Position numbers and translations under genes: made by a program. From Viola odorata (taxonomy: Eukaryota > Streptophyta > Magnoliopsida > Malpighiales > Violaceae): a stretch of DNA of 64,000 nt. The notes beneath the pieces are model-generated. The model did not search any database. It had not been told where the DNA came from and saw nothing but the letters and a program-made list of their open reading frames with translations. The stretch covers positions 35,760,579 through 35,824,578 of the forward strand of contig OY829542.1 of NCBI GenBank assembly GCA_963691705.1. The letters are read 5' to 3'. Below, in pieces: positions 1 through 10,800 of the stretch. Each line of letters begins with the position of its first letter. Position 1 is the first letter of the stretch.

Positions 1-1572
1 AGCCAAAAATAGCCCCGTCTCATGGTTTGTCTTGCCATCATGTGTCCACTGGCGTATGGAGCAAATTCCATCATGGTTTTCTGCTATGATCTTTTGGCTT
101 CACAAATAGTGACTCATCGAAGAAAGACTCCATCCGCCCTTTTTCTTGTATAGAGCCTCATCATCAAGGTAGGAGTCTAAAGATAGATGCTGAAGAGTCT
201 TCTTGCTACTTTGGGTTGCCCTAGTGGGTATTCCCGATGTTTGATGAAGTGCACCAGGTCATGGTATCATGGCTTCCCATCAGGCTCATTTTCTAAGGCA
301 GCGCAACATGTTGACGTCTCCCTCACTTTTACCCTCAGTGGCTGAAGTGATGTTGTTTGTGCATGAGAAGTTCAGTTGGCATGCTATGGGGAATTGACGA
401 CTATCGAGAGCTATGGTAGCAACGCCCACTCCATTTTCTACAATCATCTTTCTCGGCATCGTCTTTTAACCACCTTTTGCGTCATATAGATGATCTCATA
501 TTCAGCCAGCAGGACTTGTCATATGCAAATGCGGCTTGACAAGTAAGGCTTCTCGAAGATACACTTTAGAGGATCCATTCGGAAAATCAACCATGTTGTG
601 TAATACAACATGTGTTGTTTGAGTCTTCGAGCGCTCCGTGCCAGGGCGCAGCAAGTTCGTTCTAACGAGGAGTAGTGCATTTCACACTCATTGAATTTCT
701 TACTCAAGTAATAAATGGCCTGCTAATGTCTCCCGGATTCAACATGTTGTCCTAGAACGCATCCCAAGGCATTGGCCGTAACTGTCAATTACAATAGTAA
801 AGGACGTCCTGGCGTAGAAGGGACTAAAACTGGGGGACTCTGCAAATATGATTCGATCTTTTCAAAAGTTACTTGGCAATCTTCATCCCATTCAGCATCT
901 TCATTTTTTTCAGCATTTTGAACATTGGCTCACAAATGAGGGTTAACTGGCTGATGAAGCGGGCGATATAGTTGATGCGCCCCAAGAAACCTCATTTTTT
1001 GTTTTGGGAGAAGGTAACTCCTGAATCACTCTTACTTTGTCAGGGTGTACCTCTATGCCTCTGTTGCTGATAATGAATCCTAACAATTTCCCGGACATTA
1101 CTCCGAAAGTGCATTTGGCCAGATTCAATCGCAACTGGAACTGCCTCAGTCTTTTGAAGACTTTTCTCAGGACGTGCATATGATCTTGTGCCCCATGAGA
1201 TTTGTTTATCATATCGTCAACATATATCCCGACCGTATCATGTCATGGAGAAAAAGTGACAGCGGCACGCTGGTACGTAGCACCCGTATTTTTTAGTGCG
1301 AAGGGCATCATTTTGTAGTAAAAGGTTCCCCAGGGCGTGATGAAGGTCATTTTTTGCTATCTTCAGGAGCCATCTTGATCTGATTGTATCCCAAGAGTCC
1401 ATCCATAAAGGAAAATATGTCATTATGGGCAACATTATCTACTAGGATGTCGATACGAAGGAGCGGGAAATCATCTTTGGGACTCGCTCGATTCAGATCA
1501 CGGAAATCAACTCACATGCGAACCTTCCCATCTTTCTTGGGCACATGCCAGATGTTGGCGACCCATTATGGG
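1..1572 (-). pseudogene. Ogre-like (Tat clade) RT and RNase H remnant, element C
   Basis: Degenerate Ty3/gypsy polyprotein read on the minus strand. Reading leftward from 1572 there is the RT start (VPKKDGKVRM, then RDLNRASPKDDFPL), a segment near 1240-1400 resembling the conserved MDG..GYNQIKMAPED stretch, then LNLAKCTFGVMSGKLLGFI near 1100. RNase H follows at about 500-710 with SKKFNECEMHYSSLE and a MDPLK.IFEKP-like end, which in my reading is typical of Ogre elements. Several stops and frameshifts break it, so it is not functional. The open reading stops at 1572 where element B is inserted; the upstream part of the same polyprotein resumes at 29827. The left end lies outside the window. 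Family assignment is from motif recognition, not a search. Confidence 0.85.
1568..1572. repeat. Target-site duplication ATGGG, left copy (element B)
   Basis: ATGGG directly precedes the TGATAACA start of the B 5' LTR. The same five bases follow the B 3' LTR at 29822-29826, and again at 42168-42172 in the duplicated block. This fixes the ends of B within element C. Confidence 0.9.
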
Positions 1573-1750
1573 TGATAACAATACGCCTAACGGCAAGGAC
1601 ATTTTCGTCTTACACCCTAAGAAGAGGGTAAAACTACTGTCCCTACCGATCCGACAGCGTCGAGGCTATCGTCTCTCTCTATGGGACTGACACTGGGATG
1701 GTCGACATCAACAAGGGGGTCTTACACATCACATTGTCATAACAGATGGC
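1573..1750 (+). repeat. B 5' LTR, left part
   Basis: Matches 29263-29430 of the B 3' LTR, with about 13 extra bases (CGTCTCTCTCTAT) near 1667-1680. It is cut at 1750 by insertion of element A and resumes after 14800. Confidence 0.9.
1746..1750. repeat. Target-site duplication ATGGC, left copy (element A)
   Basis: ATGGC at 1746-1750 and 14801-14805 flank the TG...CA ends of element A. The duplication lies inside the B 5' LTR. Confidence 0.93.
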
Positions 1751-3440
1751 TGACGGGTGTCGAATCCGTTCATAAAATAAATAAAATACAACTCAGTGCT
1801 ATGCTACAAATTAATGCAGATAGTGGTGAGAGGATCGATCCCACAAGGACAAGCTTCGCCTAATTCTTGGAGTTCCTGTAAATAACCAAGTAAAAGAAAC
1901 CAAGTTTTGGGGTTGAGATATAATTAAACAGAAAAACAGTAGATTTAAGATCAGTCGCAAACAATAAAAACAGCTTTAAAATAGAGAGAATTACAGTGGA
2001 GAAAATATTCCGGGTAGAGATCATTGCGAGATGGCATTGGTAAGTTGTTGATCATTGACAAGATCATTGACAAAATACATTTTCGAAATGGTTTTCATAG
2101 AAGAAGTTGTGGAACCAGCTCACACTAGATTCCCAACCTGCTACAAAAGTATTTAAAAGAATCACTTCATTTTAAACACCCTAATCTTCCCAAGTTCATC
2201 CTAAGATTCTAATCCGCCACTTTGCCTTGGCTATGCAGAGCCTTCTACAAAGGAATCAGAATACTTATGGAAGTACTTGAGAGATTGATTAAAGACAGTG
2301 AGGTACCTCTTCTAGACAAGTGAATACTTTCATCATCCACGAGTCTGGTCTAGTCTGGCACTTGACCCAGCTGTCACCTAGGTCGGCCCTTCTCAAGGCC
2401 TCGGGATGGGATGACCGCCTAATTCAATTTCTTCTATCAGCTTAGACTAAGCAAATACCCCTCATGCCCTGCTGATTTGTCTACAAACGTTCTCTAAGAG
2501 TGATGTAATCACAAGAGAACTGACTACACTTGCCCGAATTAAATTCAAGGTGATCAAGCTCAAAAATTAATGAAGACAAGTTTAAAATTAAAACAAGAAG
2601 GTTTGAAATATGAAATTCATTTCTATGAAGCTTAAACAAGTCTCACAATCAACATACCAGCCAATCTCTTGATCCCTACCAGGAACTTGGAGTTTAGTTA
2701 CAATACATAATCAAAATAAACAAAAGAAGTTCAAATCCGAAATTACAAAGAGTGCTAGAATTTCTGGAAAAAGTTGGTAAATGCTGATTTTTCTCCCTAC
2801 TGTCTTGATTGTCCGAATGCAATCCCCTCCTCTTCACAAACTCAATCTTGCTACCTTAAATTGGTCTTTCATTTGCCCGCCAACTCCTCTCCAAGGACAG
2901 TCCACGCCAGCTCACAAGCTCCCAAGAGCTTGTCCTCTAAGTGCTTGTACATAAATGGGAATATTCTTCATTTTATCAAGAAGAATGTTGATTCATTCTT
3001 CCAAGATGTCTTCAAGCACATGAGAATAACATATAGGGGCCCAAGAAGTCTAGTGTCTGCAAATAATGTGTCCCAAGAAGACAGGAAACGCACTAGAGAT
3101 TAAATAAACCCGGCACGCGGATTCATGGAAAGTGCAGATCCAGCTGGCCTTCCGGAGGGACGCTTCTTGTCGAGGCCTAGAGGAGAGCTGATCTCGGCAA
3201 AATAGAGGAGTGGCCTTGAGACGAACAGACCAACTTCAAAGCGGCAAGGCTGAAAATGGAACTTCAACACCATATGATTGATTACAGCTCTATTCTTCAA
3301 GCTTTTCACTCCTTTCCTTCACATTGATGCTCCAAAGGCTGAATCATAAGAAAGGAAGCAAATAGGCTCAAAGTAGCATATTTACCATCTCAATTACTAG
3401 GAAAAGAGATAGTAAAACAACCAAAATAATCCATCAATCA
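1751..3440 (-). repeat. A 3' LTR (element sense is minus)
   Basis: Nearly identical to 13110-14800; differences seen include positions near 1975, 2312, 2327, 2454, 2757, a one-base indel near 2803, and 3287. Starts TGACGGGTGT and ends CCATCAATCA on the plus strand. It contains three copies of the element-wide 36-bp near-palindrome (2381, 3158, 3196). No significant coding sequence. Confidence 0.95.
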
Positions 3441-3479
3441 TAATCCCCCACACTTAATCCATGCTTGCCCCCAAGCATG
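3441..3479 (-). promoter_or_regulatory. Polypurine tract with adjacent hairpin (A, module 1)
   Basis: In element sense a hairpin CATGCTTG-GGGG-CAAGCATG (3460-3479) is followed after four bases by AAGTGTGGGGG (3445-3455) and then the 3' LTR. The purine-rich run next to the LTR is the expected plus-strand primer. A second module of the same design lies at 4685-4719. Confidence 0.75.
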
Positions 3480-4684
3480 AACTAAGACAGACAAAGAAAA
3501 GACACAACAGAAACAAACACACAAACAAGACACAAAAACGACAATCAAACAAACACACAAACAACACACAAACTACACCCCCTTTGAGCAGAAATAAAAT
3601 CCCTAGACTTGACTCATGCACACACCTCAAAGATCAACTCTTTCAAGCAAGATTCAACACACCAAACATCACAAATGAGCAAGCATTCAGATAGTGGCAT
3701 GATAGGCTGCTATACAACCAGAAAATACAAACCTAGGGCCTCTGTTTCTTCTCCTTTCGAATCTTTAACCAAACATTGCTGCTGACTCTCAAGCAAATAA
3801 ATTAAAAACACAAGCAATAGGCAAAGAACATTATTAAAACAAGAAGTGAGCCAAAGGCTTCTTTTATTCTTCTTCACCTTTCTTTATTCTATTTTTTTCT
3901 TTTTCTTCTCTTCCTTCTTTTTCTTCTTTTTTTTTTATTTATTTTTTTTTCTGCTTTTCTCTTCTTCTTTCCGTATCCCTTTCTTTTCTTTAGGCCTTCG
4001 GCCTCTTATACCTCCTTTCTTTCCACAATCCTATTTTTTTTGAAATCAAAAACATGCACATGCAGACTTGACTCTCATCATGGTGCTATAATCGGTCCAA
4101 CAACGGGAGTTAGCACACAACCGACCGGAAGTTTCTCCAAATGGGACGATGGTGCCGAACCACCAACGTCGTGCAATCCGGAGGGTATGATGAGAAGCCA
4201 CACACAAGGAATTTAAATGGCACGCATACAAGCAAAATAAAGGACTAGGCAGCAATGAGAGGATAGGATCCTCATCCCAAGATCTAAGGAGAAGCAAACA
4301 ATCAGCCCTAGCAAAGTACTTTCTAGGACAGCAAAACTAATCATACATCTATAGGAATAAATGCTCAATTGCAAGGTCTGATGTATTCAATATTGCAAGA
4401 CAGAGTTGATAAATCAAGTGTGTGCACAACACAAGTTTTCGGGATTAAATTCCATGACAAAAGGGGTGGGACACAACAAAAAGGACAAACAAAAACTCAT
4501 GCAAAAACAAAATAAAAACAAGCAGTGGCGCAAGCAACAAATAAAAATAAACATGCAGTAAAAAGAGAAAAACAAACAGGAGAAACATGCATAAAAACTA
4601 CAAATAAAAGCATGCATTAAAACAGAAATCACAAAAAAAAAATAAAAAAAAATAAAAAAAATAAAAAGAAACACGAAAGTGTCT
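3480..4684. other. Non-coding region between the ORFs and 3' LTR of element A
   Basis: No convincing coding sequence. It holds an A/C-rich stretch (3480-3600), a long T/C-rich tract (about 3853-4040) and an A-rich stretch (4480-4680). Short ORFs here are low-complexity by-products. Long 3' non-coding regions are normal for Athila elements. Confidence 0.7.
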
Positions 4685-4719
4685 CCCCCACACTTATCGG
4701 ACACATTGTCCTCAATGTG
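4685..4719 (-). promoter_or_regulatory. Second hairpin plus polypurine module (A, module 2)
   Basis: In element sense CACATTG-AGGA-CAATGTG (4702-4719 region) precedes AAGTGTGGGGG (4685-4695). The 11-bp purine-rich string is identical to that in module 1, and the hairpin has the same layout with a different stem. It lies just after the stop of the ATHILA-type ORF. Confidence 0.7.
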
Positions 4720-4811
4720 AAGGAGACTAAACAACAAACAAACAAAAAAGAAACAAACAGCTAAACAAAAGAAACAAAAACAAAGGAAAAGGAACAGAAG
4801 AAACCGGGGGC

Positions 4812-7157
4812 TTATTTCTGAGGGGCTGGTGGAAAGGCGCGGGTCAAAACAGCAAGGATCTTCTCTTGCATCGCGAGGATGTTGTCCTGACGAACGTTGG
4901 TCTGACGCTGCTCGCGGATGACTTGGCGGAGCAGGGCATTCTGATTGCGAAGAAGGACAGCTACATGGGCATTGAGTGGAGGCGAGGCAGGTGCAGGGAC
5001 AGGGGCAGGACCACTCATGCCGAGGCCTCGAGATGGGCCGGCTTGATTTTCATCAGCGGGAGCAGGGGCAGGATTGTGTTCGTGCCAGTCCAGACGTCTG
5101 AGCTTGAAGTTGCCCAGGTGCTTGGTCCCGTAGATGTGATCTTCAACTTTTGTGAACCCTGTGTTATAACAGACATAGCCTTCCTCGTCCAAATGGAAAA
5201 ATCCCATATGGTCAAGTTGAGGTAAATCAAGTAATTTCAGAGGGGCAACTTTAAAAAACTTAGCCGACACGACATCAAGACCTCTACAAGAGACAGCTAA
5301 ATGAGTGACCAAAGATCCCATATACAATCTCTCTCTAGGGGTGCTGAGTTGGTTAGCTATCCAAAATCCTAGGTTCATTTTATAACCATGTTGCATGCAC
5401 CATAAAATGAAGAGCTCTTGCTTGGAAATCAGACCAGAAATTTGGTCTTTTCCAGCTAAAGTGGTGGACAAACAACGGTGAAGGATCCTTAGGGCGGGGT
5501 CTAGGATTTGGTGGGCCTTAGCTTTTTTGTCATCATATTTCAGTCCTGTTTGCCCAGTTAATTCGCGATAAGCAACATGTTTGTCAAAATTACAAGGATA
5601 ATCACACAATGCGTTCAAGTACCAATCAGCATTTAAATCAGCATGTGAAACAAATCCTAACATGACATTAAATTCATTCATAGTTAAGTGCTCATACTTA
5701 TCACAAAATCTGAAATTAACATCTTCAAGCTTGTTAAGCATCAACTCCTGTTTTTCTTTGTAAGAGCTATACCAGAAAGTCGTGAAAAATTCTAGACAAA
5801 GCTCTAAATATGCATCATGCTCAAGGTAAAATAATGGTTCCCACCCAATGTTGCGCACATAAGTACGAAGCCTAGTTTCAATTCCAAATGTGTCCAGCAA
5901 AGCAAAATCCAATCCAGAACAAGCAATAATTGGCAATTTATACTTCACATTTAGTTTTTGACGCAAATGAATTTCATCAAATTTAAGCCAACCATTTAAA
6001 AGAGTAAGGCCAGGTCTCACCCGATTTTTGGCACTGGTTCGAGGCTTAGATGAACTTCTGACACTGCCATGCTGCTGTTTAGGAGCAGGAACAGGCGCAG
6101 GAGCGACTGGAGTGGCTGCTGGAGCAGATTTCTTGCTGGAAGCTGCTTTCTTTGGCTTTGGAGGGGCAATTTTTGCCTTTTTCTTTTGCGGTGCTTCAGG
6201 AGTGATTGCAGCAGTTGCTGCTTGTGGTTCAGGCGCTGTAGGATTTGCTGCATCCTTAGGATCTTCATTAGGTGGAATGGGAGATGCAGGGGTGGCTTTT
6301 TCTGGAACCATTTTTTGTTTGCCCTTGTCAAGGCCTCGAGACGAGTGGACCTTGGAAGGCTGGGCAGTGGGAACATCAGGAGTGGGTTCTTCTTCATCAA
6401 TCAGCTCAAAAGCCTTTCTCTTCACTGGTTTGGGTTTCTTGGCAGCTTTGGACTTCTTAGTCTGAAGGAGATCGGCCGCATCGGAAATGGGAGGGACATG
6501 AATCCCTTTCCGGCGCAAGGAGCGCTGCTCTCTGTCAGATGCGTGCTGTGGCTGGGGCTTTTTGGCCATCGACCTCAAAGGTCGGTCTTCTGCGTCGGAG
6601 CTCGAGGAAACTGTGATGTCCTGAGCTTTTGAGGTGAAACTTGGGTCGCTGGCGGTGTCTGAATCGCCGGATGTAGATTTGGATTTCAGATTTTGGGGAG
6701 AAGAGGGTTCCGAATCCCTAATCACCACTGGTCCTCGTCGAGGCCTCGGAATAGAGATAGGAACTATGGGTGAGGCTGGGATAGTGGGTTTGGGGGTCTT
6801 TTTTGGTGTGGATTTGGTAGTGGTGGTGGTCGCCGGAATTTCGGGTGGTGGTGGGGTTGCGGTGGCGACTGGTTTTGGTGAAATGGGGGGTTGCTCAGCT
6901 GTGGGTTGGGAAGAAGAAACGATGGGTTCTTCTTCAGAGGCAGGGGCTTCTCTTTCATAAGGGTCTTGGGCATCTGGGTGCATGTCGGCGTTGTGAGTGG
7001 TGCTGCTGCTTGCGGCGGGATTGACGGCGGATGGACCAGACGGCGATGGTGACGACGGGCTTGAAGCAAGCTGAGCTTCAAATGGGTCTTCGATGGGTGA
7101 TTCTGGTTGGGGAGGAAGGTTGGTAGCCTTACGAGCTGCTGATTTCTTTCTTGGCAT
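4812..7157 (-). CDS. ATHILA ORF-1-like protein (post-pol ORF)
   Basis: 781 codons from ATG at 7157 (MPRKKSAARK); the frame is open upstream to 7577, but that part reads like non-coding spacer. Residues 1-390 are a Pro/Ser/Thr/Lys-rich, probably disordered tail with basic NLS-like clusters (for example KKPKPVKRK). Residues about 395-660 form a folded domain (GLTLLNGWLKF, DTFGIETRLRTYV, LELCLEFFTTFWYS, LTMNEFNVMLGF, GSLVTHLAVSC) that I recognise as the ATHILA ORF-1 family. The last 60 residues look like a coiled coil (LLRNQNALLRQVIREQR). The position after pol is where some Athila elements carry an env-like gene, but I see no signal peptide or membrane span. Function unknown. Three copies of the 36-bp near-palindrome lie inside the frame. 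Confidence 0.85.
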   Translation of the reverse strand: MPRKKSAARKATNLPPQPESPIEDPFEAQLASSPSSPSPSGPSAVNPAASSSTTHNADMHPDAQDPYEREAPASEEEPIVSSSQPTAEQPPISPKPVATATPPPPEIPATTTTTKSTPKKTPKPTIPASPIVPISIPRPRRGPVVIRDSEPSSPQNLKSKSTSGDSDTASDPSFTSKAQDITVSSSSDAEDRPLRSMAKKPQPQHASDREQRSLRRKGIHVPPISDAADLLQTKKSKAAKKPKPVKRKAFELIDEEEPTPDVPTAQPSKVHSSRGLDKGKQKMVPEKATPASPIPPNEDPKDAANPTAPEPQAATAAITPEAPQKKKAKIAPPKPKKAASSKKSAPAATPVAPAPVPAPKQQHGSVRSSSKPRTSAKNRVRPGLTLLNGWLKFDEIHLRQKLNVKYKLPIIACSGLDFALLDTFGIETRLRTYVRNIGWEPLFYLEHDAYLELCLEFFTTFWYSSYKEKQELMLNKLEDVNFRFCDKYEHLTMNEFNVMLGFVSHADLNADWYLNALCDYPCNFDKHVAYRELTGQTGLKYDDKKAKAHQILDPALRILHRCLSTTLAGKDQISGLISKQELFILWCMQHGYKMNLGFWIANQLSTPRERLYMGSLVTHLAVSCRGLDVVSAKFFKVAPLKLLDLPQLDHMGFFHLDEEGYVCYNTGFTKVEDHIYGTKHLGNFKLRRLDWHEHNPAPAPADENQAGPSRGLGMSGPAPVPAPASPPLNAHVAVLLRNQNALLRQVIREQRQTNVRQDNILAMQEKILAVLTRAFPPAPQK

Positions 7158-7573
7158 TTTTGCAGATTTTGGAGATGTTGGTTGAGGAAGAAGATGGCTG
7201 CTGGAGAAGATGAAGTGATGGAGGAAAGAGGTGGTTGAGAGCAGAGAGTGGGTTAGTGGGTTTGTGTTGACAGCTTTTTGAGGGATTGAGGGGTTTGAGT
7301 CGTAGGAGAAAGCTGAAAGGTTTATTTGGGGTTTTATTTGTTTTTTGTTCGTGGGCTTAACAGTTATTTCATTTAATTGGGTTTGCTGATGTGGCAGTTT
7401 TGAATAAAGAGGGTGATTCATCCCGAGGCCTAGGGATGAACTGACCTTTTCTGTACTGAAATTGGCTTGCTCACATCTGAAAGAAACTGAAAAAGGCTGG
7501 CATGGGTTGCCTCCCATGTAGCGTCCCTGTTTGCAGTCTTGGACTCGACTGAATGACCTTTCATGCTGTATCA
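7158..7573 (-). other. Spacer between pol and the ATHILA ORF in element A
   Basis: Non-coding by composition. It includes one clear copy of the 36-bp near-palindrome (7411-7446) and a CT/TC-rich leader just before the ATG at 7157. Confidence 0.5.
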
Positions 7574-7816
7574 TCATTGAGGTTCTTCAAGCGTGGTGCT
7601 CTCTACGGTGTGGTTTTGGAATTTCTCATAAAAAGGCTTGAGACGATGCCCATTAACTTTGAAAATGTTCTGATCCTCCTGGTTTTGAATTTCAACAGCA
7701 CCATTGGGGTACACATTAGTAATCACATAAGGACCAATCCATAGGCTCTTCAATTTTCCAGCAAGGATGCAGAATCTTGAGTTGAATAGAAGCACTTTCT
7801 GCCCAACTGTCAAGGC
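7574..7816 (-). pseudogene. Integrase C-terminal tail of element A, cut off by one amber codon
   Basis: Continues the gag-pol frame after TAG at 7817-7819. It encodes about 80 residues of the usual integrase tail ([11 protein letters not shown], then [13 protein letters not shown], then [13 protein letters not shown]), the GPY/F region thought to help integrase bind DNA. There is no ATG at its start, so it could be made only by read-through or by repair of the stop. The amber codon and neighbouring bases belong to a copy of the 36-bp near-palindrome (7798-7833), which replaces the residues normally linking the two parts. Confidence 0.85.
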
Positions 7817-10800
7817 CTAGGGACGAATGGACCTGTCATGGTACATTTTGGCCCTAGCTTTGATAATTGCATAATTTTCGTAGGCATCATTTCTCAACTC
7901 CTCCAACTCCTGAACTTGCAACTTTCTGTGGGATCCAGCTTCTGAAATGTTCATATTGCAATTTTTAATAGCCCAATAGGCTTTGTGCTGAATTTCCACG
8001 GGTAAATGGCATGATTTTCCATAAACCAACTTATAAGGAGTTGTCCCAATGGAGGTTTTGAATGCTGTTCTGTACGCCCATAGCGCATCATCTAATCTCT
8101 GGCTCCAGTCTCCTCGATCTGGTCTGACCGTCTTGCTCAAGATGGATTTTACTTCTCTATTCGACAATTCAGCCAATCCGTTTGTTTGAGGATGATAGGC
8201 AGTGGACACACGATGTGTGATGTTGTACTTGGCGAAGAGAGTTGTCACAACCTTGTTACAGAAGTGGCTGCCTCTGTCACTGATGATCACTCGTGGCACT
8301 CCAAATCTGTTAAGGATTTGGGATTTGAAGAATGAAACAACGGTCTTTGCATCATCAGCCCTTGTTGCCTTCGCTTCTACCCATTTAGATAGGTAGTCTA
8401 CTGCCAAAATGATGTAGAAGTTGCCTCCTAAATTGGGGAATGGACCCATGAAGTCTATCCCCCAAACATCAAAAATCTCACAAACAAAAATTGGGGTTAA
8501 AGGCATCTGATCTCTAGAGGAAATATTACCCGATTTTTGACATTCTAAACAAGTTTTGCAAAACTGAAATGAATCTTTAAATAAATTCGGCCAGAAAAAA
8601 CCTGATTCGAGAACCTTATGGGCTGTTCTCTTAAATCCGAAGTGTCCTCCACAAGCATAAGCATGGCAAAAATTTAAAATTGAAGGAACTTCACTCTCAA
8701 GCACACACCTTCGTAGGATTTTATCATTTCCCACATGCCAAAGGTATGGATCGTCCCATATGTACTTTCTGGAATCTCTCAAAATCTTTTCCTTCTCTCG
8801 TGCAAGGTAGTGACCATGAAATTTACCCGTAGCAAGGTAATTGAAAATATCAGAAAACCATGGTCTCTTCTCGAGGCCTAGAAACAAGCGCTCATCTGGG
8901 AATTCTTCCTTGACTGGGTCTGATTTGGTGTCAACCAAAATTCTGCTCAAGTGATCAGCCACCACATTTTCTTTGCCCTTTTTGTCTTTGATCTCAAGAT
9001 CAAACTCCTGCAATAGTAGTATCCACCGAATCAATCTTGGCTTTGCTTCCTTTTTTGCTAAAAGATACTTCAAGGCTGCATGGTCAGAATAAATTATGAC
9101 TTTAGTGCCAAGAAGATAAGAATGAAATTTATCTAAAGCAAAGACAATTGAAAACAATTCTTTTTCTGTTGTGGTGTAATTTCTTTGGGCTTCATCAAGC
9201 ATCCTAGAGGCATAATAAATCACGTGTGGGCTCTTGTCAAATTTCTGTCCAAGAACAGCCCCCACAGCTGCATCACTCACATCACACATGAGTTCAAATG
9301 GTTTCGTCCAGTCGGGTGCTTGAATCACTGGTGCTGTCACTAGCTTCTGTTTCAAGAGGTCAAACGCCTCTTTGCATTGCTCATTGAAGTCGAATTTTGC
9401 ATCCTTTTGCAGCAGCCTGCACATAGGCTCCGCAACCTTTGAAAAATCCTTGATAAAACGTCTATAAAAACCTGCAAGGCCTAGAAATGAACGGACATCT
9501 CGTACACAAGATGGGTAAGGCAATGAATCAATCACATCAATTTTAGCTTTGTCCACTTCTATACCTTTCTTTGAAATAATATGGCCTAAAATTAATCCTT
9601 GATTTACCATAAAATGGCATTTCTCATAATTTAAAACCAAATTAGTTTCCATGCATCTAATCAAGACTTTTCTCAAGTTTTCCAAACACTCATCAAATGA
9701 ATTTCCATAAACAGTAAAATCGTCCATGAAAACTTCTATTCCTTTCTCTACAAAATCAGAAAATATACTAACCATACACCTCTGAAAAGTAGCAGGTGCA
9801 TTACACAAACCAAATGGCATCCTCTTGTATGCAAACGTGCCAAAGGGGCAAGTAAAGCTTGTCTTCTCTTGGTCTTCAATGGCAACGGGAATTTGATGGA
9901 ATCCTGAAAATCCATCGAGACAACAATAGTGTGACTTACCTGCCAACCTCTCAAGCATTTGATCAATAAATGGCAGAGGAAAATGATCCTTCCTAGTAGC
10001 ATTGTTCAGCCTTCGATAATCTATGCAAACTCTCCACGAATTTTGCTCTCTCTTTGGCACAAATTCTCCTTCATTATTTGCCACCACTGTAATTCCTGAT
10101 TTTTTAGGAACGACCTGCACAGGACTAACCCAAGAAGAGTCAGAAATAGGATAGATTACACCTGCAGCAAGGAGTTTAAGAATTTCCTTTTTCACGACTT
10201 CCATCATTGGAGGATTAAGCCTCCTTTGTGGTTGTCTCACGGTTTTGCTGTCCTCTTCTAGGTGTATTCTGTGTGTGCAAATGGCAGGAGATATTCCCTT
10301 TATGTCAGCTATAGTCCAGCTGATTGCTCCCTTGAATTCCTTCAAGACATTCAAAAGTCTTTCTTCTTGTGTGTTGGTCAGCTTGCTGGAAATTATGACC
10401 GGTAGGCTCTTCTCGAGGCCTAGAAACGAGTACTTCAGGTGCTCAGGTAATGTTTTGAGTTCCAAGTCGGGTGCCTGCAAAATTGAAGGCTGAAGTTTAG
10501 TGACTTGGTCTGTTGATTCTAAAGCTTGCACATCACCTGTAGTAGTGTCTGAAACGTCCAACTCCTTAACAAAATTAAGGATTTCGGGCTTAATTGGTAG
10601 CTCATCTTGCAATTTCTTCACCTCATCATGAGATAAACCATTACTAAGAACAAACTCAAGTGGATCAGAATTATTAATTTCAGAAATGTCATCAACCAAG
10701 GGATCAATAACATCTAAAAAATTAACACAGTGTATATCTTCAGGATATTTCATTGCTTCATACATATTAAATTTAATCAATTCCTCACCAAATTCAAGCG

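Noticed and set aside
3960..4000. Extra AGGCCT site in the T-rich tract (TTTAGGCCTTCGGCC)
   Set aside because: Core only; flanks do not fit the 36-bp near-palindrome, so not counted.
3846..4043. Plus-strand Phe/Ser-rich frame
   Set aside because: Read from a T/C-rich tract in the Athila 3' region; low complexity, no start context.
6028..6960. Long plus-strand frames (108-187 residues) opposite the ATHILA ORF
   Set aside because: Mirror readings of a Pro/Ala/Ser/Lys-rich coding region; biased composition keeps them open.
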